Shown here piece by piece: positions 36,625-45,337 of a stretch of 64,000 nt of DNA (its first letter is position 1; the number at the start of each line of letters is the position of its first letter). The stretch spans positions 3,226,501 to 3,290,500 of the forward strand of contig OX344763.1 in the NCBI GenBank assembly GCA_947034895.1. Reading direction: 5' to 3'. The DNA comes from Rhytidiadelphus loreus. Taxonomy: Eukaryota; Streptophyta; Bryopsida; Hypnales; Hylocomiaceae. A program made the position numbers and the translations under genes. The notes below the pieces were generated by a model. That model ran no database searches, was not told where the DNA came from, and was given only the letters and a program-made list of their open reading frames with translations.

Positions 36625-36852
36625 CTGAAACACAGCCAAAAACAATTAGAACCCATTTAATCAAGCATTTCACCGTAGCAAGGTGAACTCAAACAAGAAC
36701 CACTGAAATCGAGGTTTCTCAACATTGTCACAATCCATCTTATCATACAACATTTCAGCTCGACCCTAGCTGAAATGCAGAATCCTATAGACTATTTGTG
36801 ATTTGCGTATGCAAGTGCTTTAAATTCGCTCAATTCCAGCTAATCTACATAC

Positions 36853-37668
36853 CTCGGTAGGCCTTCCTAACTAACATAGACTCGTTGATCCTCGCACAAC
36901 CTCCATGAGCTTGTCATACTCGCGACGATTCCTCTCGTCACAAAGCATTCGTCGTCCGATCCTCCCTTGCTTATTATCGCGAAATAACTTCAGCCCCACA
37001 TCGCAATGGACGTGCAATTGCTGAAACCAGGGTAGTAGTGATGCGAGGAGGAAATTGTCCCTGTCGCCATTTCCCCGGTTACTCCAAGACTCTGCGAGCA
37101 CTACGTTCTCTGCCTTGTTCATTATGTGCTTACGCGGGCTGTCATCTACTATCACAGTATTTTCAGTAGTGAATGCCCCCCCTGGCTGCCCGAAAAGCAC
37201 GTCTAAGTTCTTTAAGAACAAGTCCTTATTCGTGCCGGGTTCCTTGAAGGATGTAAGCCTTCCAGATCTATCCCTGCATTTGACGGTCTTGCAGGAGTCC
37301 TGCCCGAGAACTAGGACTGGCATATGCCCGCCCCTAAAAAGATATTCACAAATATCCTCAACTGTGGAAATCTTCATGGAACTCCACACTGAGATGAATG
37401 CTATCTTTTCTAGCTTCGCAAGGAAAGTTGAGCAATTGGGCCGCACGTAGACGGCTTTCGGACCCACAACGGCGGCCATCGTGGCAGAGTGTGGCTCCGA
37501 GCGGTTGCTGAACTGCCTGATCGACCCCTTTGACTTCCAGTCTTCGCTCAGATATAGAATGCCATTGAGATCCAGGACGACGTTGATCCACTTCTTCGTC
37601 AACCCAGACCTCAATGGCCGATCGACGCCCTGCGACATCCCCCCACGAGCTACTGGAGGGCCGGAATC
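36853..37668 (-). CDS. FCP1/NIF-type HAD phosphatase-like domain (element 2, exon 5)
   Basis: The acceptor TTTTTTTATCAG|GATTCC at 37668 and donor ACCGAG|GTATGT after 36853 are both strong. Motif I is VVLDLNGIL (second catalytic Asp replaced by Asn), motif II is SVWSSM, and motif III is VIVDDSPRKHIMN. Shared blocks with element 1 are KWINVV, VYVRPN, VLGQDSC, DDSPRK and LPWF. FCP1-family enzymes remove phosphate from proteins, but the missing acid/base Asp makes catalysis doubtful, so a binding or scaffold role is possible. A TAG at 36873-36871 follows SLC, and the frame stays open for six more codons to the donor. An internal ATG at 37638 could start a separate protein. Confidence 0.75.
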
Positions 37669-37823
37669 CTGATAAAAAAAGGAGGAAAGCGCAACCAGTT
37701 ATCAAACGCGAAACTGGCACATTACGGACGCCACACAAAATCCAAACGACACACCACACCGAATCCTGGTTAAAATAGACAATCGAATACATCCTGTATT
37801 TAGCAAGAAAGATCAATTTGTAC

Positions 37824-38026
37824 CTCCCGTTGGGCGTATTCACAGAGTTGTTCGGCTTCTTGTAAATTTGCAGGTGTACAAACAGGGCTACAGGCATTTG
37901 CTTCCGATGTTGTGGCGTCACCTCTTAGTTTGTGGTCAACGTATGGAATGCCGCTGGGTGGCAATGGAGGAGTAAGAGCAGTGGGATGGCACACAGAATC
38001 ATGCAATTTCTCATCATTTGAAGGGC
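37824..38026 (-). CDS. Linker exon (exon 4) between coiled coil and FCP1-like domain
   Basis: Acceptor TTTGTATTGCAG|GCCC (38026) and donor CGGGAG|GTACAA (37824) bound 203 nt, open throughout. The upstream donor is in phase 1 and the exit is in phase 0, which fits both neighbours. It encodes a Pro-rich segment ending in a charged helix (LQEAEQLCEYAQRE). No domain is recognised. The equivalent exon in element 1 is 6207-6338, with no clear sequence similarity. Confidence 0.55.
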
Positions 38027-38274
38027 CTGCAATACAAAATATTGTGAACCATTTCTCTGTGAGAATTGTATATTACAAACTCAGAATCTGAGTGTCAAAA
38101 CACAAAATTCAGTTAAAAATCGACAAACTCTACGGTTCTCCCCATTGATGGTGGGGCTCCGCCAAAATTGAGTCAGTCTACAAAAACTCTACAACCGAGC
38201 GGTCGCTATACAAGTTAGCTCGAGTCGAGCTAAAACTACAGAAAAATAGAAATGGAGTTATCATTGGGCACAAC

Positions 38275-39196
38275 TTGTTGGTGGATCTCCAGTGGGCAGG
38301 GAACCACTTCCGAGTTCCATCTCGGAAGCATCCACAGTCAGGTTGTGCCCAATCTTTACGGCATCCTCTGCCGTTGACGTTGCTTCTGCTTCTTCTTCCT
38401 TGCTCTCCGTGAATGCCTTCTCCAGTTCCTTGTCTAAGGAGGTCTCCGACATGATTTCCTCCGATGGGGGAAGAGGCGTTGATATGGGAGACTCTAGCGG
38501 TATCGGAGGCACCTCATTGACGATAAGAGGGGGAGTTGATGCATTGCTGTTGTGGGAGCCCGATGCCTGGCCTAGCAACATCTGAGGTAGAGAGGTAGAC
38601 GCGGGTTCGACAGATAAGAGTGGCTTCACTCCAGATCTATCCAACAACAAGGCTAAAATTTCCCTGTTCGCCCTTGCTTCTTCTCGGTTCGCCCTCGCCT
38701 CCTCCCACATCCACTCATACGTGTTCTTGTTCATTTCTATGCTTGCCTCCCGGTCCTGTGCCTGGTCTGCCCTCAATTGAGCCATCGCGAGATCGTTTTT
38801 CTGTTGTGCGATGGCTGCCTGCGCTTGCATTAGGGTGACGGACTCCATGTGCGCTTTCTGCAGCTCGGCAATTTGCTTCACAACACTTGTAATAGTCTCC
38901 CTCTTTCGCTTTTTCTCCGGCCTACCCGTTCGCGTTGGTGTCAAAGGAGTGTGGATAGCAGGCGGCAGCATGGAAGACGCAGAGGACCTTGGGATATCAG
39001 TAAATGGACGACTTGTCGGCGTTGGAAAGTCATCCAACCCACCATCACCGTCAAATTCATCATCGTCATCCTCCTCCTCTTCCTCCTCAGACATATCCTC
39101 ATGATCATCGAAGATGGGTACAGGCCTCCTCCTCCCTTGACCTCCTGGAGAATCATTGCTGGACCGGAGCTTTCTTTTGGACGACGAGGGCTCCGA
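38275..39196 (-). CDS. Acidic and coiled-coil linker (second part of exon 3)
   Basis: Directly after the TAG at 39199-39197, in the same frame, comes a basic nuclear-localisation-like patch (SSSKRKLRSS). It is followed by a long acidic run (EEEEEEDDDDEFDGDGG, from about 39090), a Pro/Thr-rich stretch, then a heptad-like helix with Ala/Gln/Glu and the repeated unit EEARANREEARANRE. The exit donor ACCAACAA|GTTG (38275) gives phase 1. It could begin its own protein at the ATG at 39094, or continue the methyltransferase-like reading through the amber codon. No enzymatic domain is visible. Confidence 0.6.
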
Positions 39197-40871
39197 CTAC
39201 GAGCCCGGAGCGGCATCTAAGGACTGAATTTTGTACGCATTGTCAAGGAAGTCGCTCTTGTCCAAGGTCATTGCCTTACCGCAGATCTCCTCCCACCAAC
39301 TAGAATCCTCTAATGGACCAGTGGCATATACATCGACACAACTCATCTGCGTCACAAAACCTCCAATGTTAGAGAACTTGTGAGACTCTACAGCGCTATT
39401 TAGGTCGATTCGAGCTAAAAGAACATGCTTACAGATATGTACAAATATATAAGCAAACTGCATTTCTTGGAGTACGGTGTAACTGTGATTCAGCTCGATT
39501 CGAGCTAAAGTGATAGGAAAAGACTTATGATGGCAGCACAGGTGAGTTTTCCGCCAGCGAATCCCGAGAATACAGACATTCCCGGATTACAAAATGTCCT
39601 CATCAACCACAAGTAAAACTCCATCCGCAGCTCTAAGTTATTCAACCGATACTCTAGTTCATTGTATGAACGCGCCTTCAAGTACCTTGCTGTTTCTGGA
39701 CAATGGAACTCTTCAGGAATATCAATCTTCATGGCATTCATCGGATTCTGCAAGAACACGAGAGAAACCTTTTTTGGTGTCCTGGCCGCCGTGAGATCCC
39801 CGAGCCGATCATTCTTCCCCGCATAATAGTCGGCATATGCAATGTCGTAGGTGTCCAGAACCTTATTGGTCTCATGTATCTCAAGACCTGCGCTTGTTCT
39901 TTTTCATCAGCACATATGAAGAGCCAAGCACAAAGATCTTCAACTTTGGGTTCTTTCTTAAACATTGAGCTTAGCACTTCTACAAAATATGGATTGTCCA
40001 CAGTGGACTTCTCTTTCTTATTGATCCCTGGCACTGTACGAAAGTCTATCACCCCCAGACCCATTCGCTTCGCGCTCTCCGCCTTCCATGCACCCGAGGG
40101 CCAGTCTGAGAGACGATTCATGTTGTCATCGTAAGTCCTATGATGACCTGTTGCCGTGGGCTTCACGAACTTGTTCTTTTGTTCTAAAAAGACTTGAAAG
40201 AAAGCATACGCTTCAGGGGAGAGCTGGGCGCATGTTTTGTTCCTCGATCTGACCAGCTTGGCTTCGCTGAAGTATCTCTCCCCTGGTCGATCGAGGAGGA
40301 CGTCCATGGTGGCTCTTGAAAACATTCTATCTTTCTTGAACGCCTTCCAATTTTCTACAATGATCTCGTTCTTGGCGTTCAACAATCCCAGTTCAGGATT
40401 GATTTGGTGAAGTTCCTTCTTCACTAGATGTTTCCGTTTTCGTCTCTCAGCCCACTCCTTCGTTGTGTAGCAGCTATCAAGCACCGACGTTATTGCTTTA
40501 ATTGTTACCTTCAGATAACAATGTTTCCGCCCCTCACCCGTTTGGTTTAGAATATGGTTGGCAAGTTTTGCCAGCTCTTCGTAGCTTAGATTCCCCAAAA
40601 ACTTGAAGAATTCACGACTAAGCATACAATTATCTGGATTCCAATCCGTTCTAGCGTTGTACAACTTCTCCGTCTCCGGATTAAAGAGCTCTCCGTGTGC
40701 GGCAGCCGTGATAACATCCCTCCAAAGATTATATACATCGTCTGGTGCGGTGATTAGCTTCAGCTCGTTTGTCAACTTCAGCTTTTCCTCTTTATCCTTG
40801 GTTTTAGACAACTTTAGGTTCTTATTTACATCAATCATCGAAAATTGGATGTAGATAGCCTTTTCGAATTC
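39197..40871 (-). pseudogene. Methyltransferase-like region (exon 2 and first part of exon 3), frameshifted
   Basis: Exon 2 is 40871-39525 (acceptor TGTCTACAG|GAATTC, donor ATCATAA|GTCTTT) and exon 3 starts at 39360 (GGAG|GTTTTG). Exon 2 continues exon 1 in phase 0, and a 1-bp loss near 39882 shifts the frame; with that base counted, the 2-to-3 junction fits phase 1. Near the end, FCNPGMSVFSGFAGGKLTCAAI followed by a strand ending MSCVDVYATG resembles motif I and the next strand of beta-class DNA N6/N4 methyltransferases (FxGxGTT...AA...G.D). No canonical DPPY motif is seen; VFLQNPMN may be a degenerate form. The region stops at TAG 39199-39197. The rest is charged and unrecognised. The methyltransferase call is tentative. 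Confidence 0.45.
39872..39892 (-). other. Frameshift site in element 2 exon 2
   Basis: Upstream frame ...EKEQAQVL and downstream frame IHETNKVLDTYDIAYADYY are both coding-like and meet here one base out of step. A splice would need an intron of about 26 nt, too short for a plant. A 1-bp deletion is the simplest reading. Confidence 0.6.
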
Positions 40872-40975
40872 CTGTAGACAGCAAGCAATGCACAATGTTA
40901 AGCATGTCGGGTTTAGCTCGATTCGAGCTAAATTACATCCTAAACCACAAACATCATACAACCTGGGAGACGTAC

Positions 40976-42427
40976 ATTGAATTTGTCTCGGTTGCGAATG
41001 TTCTCTATTGTCCGTCTCATGCTCGATGTTGTCCCAACGGAGGAGACCTCCTTCGGATTTCGGGGCCGACCCATGGCTAACCACACTGACCGGGCTCCCA
41101 AAATGTTCGTCACCCAGGACGGCTGCGTAGCCACAAAGTGATTTGTGCGGTTATAATAGGCGGATATATTGCGCAACTTTTCTGCATTCGCAGACCACAC
41201 AATGAAACAATCCCACTTCCGGAAATGATTCTTCATCTCCTCGGTTATACCGTTTGCGTCGTCCAACATCCACTTGCTGGCTTCCACGTTGTGCTGCCCG
41301 TTGATAATGTAAAACTTACCCTCTTGGATTGCCTCCCATGTAGCTGGCTTCTCCGTGTGACCGACGGGCATTACGCATAGTGTTTGTTTATTTGTTTTGT
41401 CAGGAATATTTAGAAGCCAGGTGACCATGTCCTCGACAATTCGATTCTCTTTTGACCGTATGTTGAATGTTGAGGGGGCAGCAATCAGTTTCGAGATGTC
41501 TATCTCCTTCTTTTGGCCGACTGGAAGCACATAAGCGTCTTCGCATGTTGTCCAAAATCTTTGATAAACCTCGCTCACGGATTTGAAGTCCATTTTTTTC
41601 TCGGTCTTTCGTGAATGAGGAACATTCTGCATTTCGTCCACATAACTCCCCTCAACGACTTCCGATCCCTCTGTTGATTTTGTTGGCATCACCCGGTTTG
41701 ATCTGGAAGCGCCAGACTTCTTTCCATGCTTCTGAATGGAGGGTTTTGCTGGCTTTTGTGTCGATCTTTTCCCTCTGCCTGACCCCGACTCAATAACTGA
41801 GTTACGTTTGGAGCTCTCACTCCCACCTGGGGTACCTGTATTCAAGGAGATGGAACGAGCTTTCTTCAACTCGTTCTGTAAATCTAGCTTCCCTTTCAGA
41901 GTGCTCAAATCACTGAACATGAATCGAAGCTTAGCAACAAGGCGCCTGCAATTAATCGGTGTACCATCCTTGTTATGCCACTCTTTGTTGTCTAGCTTCT
42001 TTTCAAGCTCTTTTACCTCATCCACGAAAATTGAAGTTTCAAGACTTTTGAGGAAGGGAGTCAAACTAAATGGAATGAGCATGGAGTCCAAAACTATCGT
42101 AAAATGATACTGCTGGTCTCTTGGAATCTCCGGGACCATTGTCATGCATTTTATCTTAATGACGGGATGAGCGTCCGCTTCAACATCTTTGACTTTCTCC
42201 TCAAAGGAAAGCTGTATATAAACGGTTGAGTTTTTGAACTTGTAGGAGAAAGACAGGTCGTTTTTGAACGGGATGATCTGGAAACTCCAGCCTTCGACCT
42301 TGTCCGGGTCTTTAAACTCCCAGAACTCTCCGTCACTAAGCATCATGTCCTCGGCATTAGTATCTGCTGGATTTTGGATCTCGCACCGCTGAAAGTATTG
42401 CTCGAGGCTTGCAACTTGCTCTTCCAT
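40976..42427 (-). CDS. ParB/sulfiredoxin-like domain protein (exon 1)
   Basis: The ATG at 42427 opens 484 codons to the donor AATTCAAT|GTACGT (40976), phase 0. Residues about 306-415 look like a ParB N-terminal domain: IDISKLIAAP-FNIRS at the start, then a helix, a strand (LCVMPVG) and the signature GKFYIINGQHNVEASK in place of the usual G-hhR..A. ParB-type domains bind nucleotide and, in bacteria, clamp onto palindromic parS DNA; relatives occur fused to methyltransferases in mobile elements. The N-terminal 200 residues are unrecognised, and about 200-290 is a basic Ser/Lys-rich linker. The protein continues into exon 2. Palindromes lie just upstream of the start and in the next intron. Confidence 0.7.
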
Positions 42428-43091
42428 CCTACATGATAGTTTCTAGTTAGATGATGTGTGTGTTCAACTCGAATCGAGCTAAAATGACAATTGCTCTCTT
42501 ATTTGCTGAATAATTTTTATTAGCATTGTTGTTGTTCTTTATTTCATATCTTGAATTGCGGTTATCGGACATGGTCGTATGCTTTTATGTGAAAATTGTG
42601 TGCGGACATCTGAGACTGTATATGATGAATACTTGCATTCAATTTGACTACTTGTTTTCCTATCTTTTCTGTTGTTTTAGCTCAGGTCGAGCTAAACCTA
42701 CTGAGACTGAAGTGATTAATTCTTTATTTAAAATGAATTAGTTATTGCTCTTTGTTTCTGGTGTAATTCTAGGTTTTTAATAGTTAATTTCTATGCTATG
42801 TGTTTTTTAGTTAATGTCTTTTAATGATTTTGCGCTTAATCATATACTAGGTTAATTTATCTTTTCCTTGTAAGTGATTCAGCTCGATTCGAGCTGAATC
42901 GTGTTATTGGTCTTGATATCTTCGTTCATTCGTTTTTTGTTCTGTGTGTTTTTTTGTAACGTTACGTCATAATCTTCTAATGGAGAGTTGTAAGGTGTCC
43001 ATACAGTTTAGCTCGAGTCGAGCTAAACTGTATGTGAGTACATAATTTTTTTTTGATTTATTTGATTTTTAGCTTACGATTGTTTTTTGAA

Positions 43092-43164
43092 GCTCTGATC
43101 GTGGTTTTCCTCTGCAATTTAGCTCGGGTCGAGCTAAATTGTAGGGAAGAACCACGACCAGAGC
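43092..43164. repeat. Extended 73-bp inverted repeat centred on a palindrome
   Basis: 'gctctgatcgtggtt' at the left pairs with 'aaccacgaccagagc' at the right, enclosing the palindrome at 43118-43138. The whole could fold into a long hairpin. Confidence 0.8.
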
Positions 43165-43199
43165 GTATATGATGTGGAAGTCATTTTTACTGTGATTAG

Positions 43200-44667
43200 G
43201 TTTAGGGCTTCATATCTACACTTCCTAAAGTTCTTTAGTTTAGGACTTCTAATACTGCACTAGAATTCACTTCCAGACGAACTTAGCACTTATTTTTCAA
43301 GCCTAAAACTTTAGGGTTTTCAGACAGGAATCCAAAAACAAAATTCTTTTATTCTTATGCAGTCTGGAATGCCAATTTCTTCACCAAAAATATGCTACTG
43401 TAGCTCTTCAATTATAGAAACATGCGTATCTTCTGAGTACGAAAACATAACACGTTCAATTGGCAAGTTTATGACACTTACCTCAAGGAAAAAGGTGTAC
43501 AATCTTGAACACCTTACTGTATACACAGCTAGATCCAAAATCTGTAGGTTACAAGGCATTTGCAAGATATCAAAACACTATTGAAGGTGACAAATGAATG
43601 AATCCAACGATTAGGTAATACTACAATTTATTTAGGGTTCCACATTTACAATAAAGAAATTCATGAATTAGAAATCTACAGAGCTGGTACATAAAAATTC
43701 ATGAAGCTTCATATCATTCACGTAAACTAATAGAAAGTGAAACTATGAAACATAACCTGTCAACAATGAAGAAGACAATATGAAGCATTCAAGCAATGAA
43801 ACAATGAACTAGTAGTTTCCTCACCTGTATGTTAAAGTTGCAGGTGATGCACTTCGTGATGTTCAGCGAAATAATCCTACTGCATCCGTAAACTGTGGAA
43901 TATTCCAATCATGATGATTTCAGCAATACCGAAATAAAAAATTTCAGAACACGGAATCCCAAATGACGAAGTGAAACCCGAAACTCCAATGTCGATAAAG
44001 CACACTGCAGAAATTCGGGGGACAAAGCAGAAATTCACGGCATGCAAACATTCTGCTCAAAGAGGTTTAAGAAGCCTACAATTGATATCAGGCAAAGAAA
44101 TTTAGAGAAGGAGATGACGTCCAATACATGTACACAGTCACACGGTGTAACACAAACTTGAAACTAGAAGGTAAGAGATTGAACTTACAACGTTCAATTG
44201 ACACTTTCTTCACGCCAGCCACAATCATCCTAGACCACGGAGCTGCACTTTCTTCAAGCCAGAAATCTGCACAGACCACCAATTAGCAAAGATCAGGAAT
44301 CTCAACAGGCCATGAAGCTCACCACGAGAAACAAGAAAACCTAATTCAAAGCGAAACACTTCAATTGGCGTTTCGGAGACGCCCTAAACCTCCAGCTGAA
44401 ACACCTCACTCACAGCAAAACATTTCAATTGCGCCAAACATGTGACAAATCCTGACAAGCAAAACCCTCGAACACAAACCCTGACTAGCCAACCCTTGAA
44501 TTGGCAGACCCTGACGGCAATTTCAACAAACAGATTGCGAACCCTTGCAAAAGCCTACTTAACGCAAACCCTATACGCAATTGCCGATCCAATTACTGGG
44601 AAATGCGAGAACTGAACTGAACGGAATTAGAAGATCAACGCTGGATTGGAGAAGCAGTAACAAACCT
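43200..44667. other. Intron-like region upstream of the ParB-like gene
   Basis: No palindromes or coding exons are visible. If the leader at 44668-44964 is real, this would be mostly a long 5' intron of the minus-strand gene. Confidence 0.35.
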
Positions 44668-44964
44668 GAAGTCAACCCGAAAAAGAAGCGCTGGAATGAT
44701 GTCCGAAGTTGAAACCGCACCCGCAAACTAGCGCGCCCCGACGCTCCAATGACGTCCGACGATGAAACCGCACCCTCGAAATGAAGAAACAATGAACGTG
44801 CACCGACGAGGTGGAAGCACACAGAAACGAAGAACACGCCCCGACGAAGTGGAAGCACAGAATCACGTACACAAACAGTCTCTACAAGTGGAGATCGGAC
44901 GCATCGTGTACTACTCGGAAACTGAGAATACACGGAAGAGAGACAGGTGCGCACCAAACCCTAG
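44668..44964 (-). promoter_or_regulatory. Candidate 5' leader of the minus-strand element 2 gene
   Basis: The sequence is moderately GC-rich and pyrimidine-rich on the minus strand, with a telo-box-like TAGGGTTT at 44957-44964 and a donor-like TTCAG|GTTTGT at 44668. The open frames in it are short and repetitive (the 'gcttccacctcgtcgg' block occurs twice). It is placed upstream of the ParB-like gene, so I read it as a non-coding first exon. Confidence 0.35.
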
Positions 44965-45112
44965 CTCCCCGTTTACTCTGTTGCAATAGATAGAATCCTC
45001 ATCCGTAAACTGTGGTCTTCATCCAGAGACCCGGCCCCTCCCCTTACCGAAGATTCATGTTATCGAAGATTCATCTTACCTTCATCTTACCGAAGATTCA
45101 GGTTATCCTAAT

Positions 45113-45337
45113 TTAACCCCTTAACGCCTCAATCCTTTTTCAAAATTTGGCACATTTTTGCTTATATTTTTGTACGGTAATACCATTTACCAAAATTTCA
45201 TGAAATGGAGCATAAAATAAAGTTGTCTTTTCAAGATTCAAGTGTTACTTTGGATGATTGACAAGGTTGTTGGATGAAATAGTGATGCAAACCCTCTGTT
45301 CATCGCCAGAATATGGACGTCGAAGTGTTTAAGGGTA
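45113..45337. mobile_element. Possible small inverted-repeat element
   Basis: The start TTAACCCCTTAACGCC and end (reverse complement) TTTACCCTTAAACACT are loosely similar. The interior is non-coding. No clear target duplication is seen, so the call is weak. Just to its left, 45040-45110 has short repeats of 'cgaagattcatNtta'. Confidence 0.3.

Larger units (their letters stand above)
38214..43138. repeat. Nine 21-bp palindromes, TTTAGCTCG-N3-CGAGCTAAA type, around and inside the minus-strand gene
   Basis: Copies are at 38214, 39399, 39489, 40912, 42463, 42676, 42878, 43007 and 43118 (21 bp each). Perfect arms occur at 40912, 42878 (a TTCAGCTCG/CGAGCTGAA variant), 43007 and 43118; others carry one to three changes. 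Those at 38214, 39399, 39489 and 40912 lie in the proposed introns, and the rest lie upstream of the ParB-like start. The site at 43001-43033 is a perfect 33-bp palindrome apart from its centre. Confidence 0.9.

Noticed and set aside
38292..39303. Several plus-strand open frames of 70-120 codons
   Set aside because: They are mirror frames of the minus-strand acidic and coiled-coil exon and consist of Ser/Pro/Arg runs.
39860..39886. A 26-nt intron (GTCTTG...ATAAG) to explain the frame change in exon 2
   Set aside because: Far shorter than any plant intron; a 1-bp frameshift is simpler and makes the downstream exon phase fit.
44571..44957. 128-codon minus-strand open frame
   Set aside because: Cys/Phe/Val-rich, built from a short internal repeat, and better explained as a GC-rich non-coding leader.
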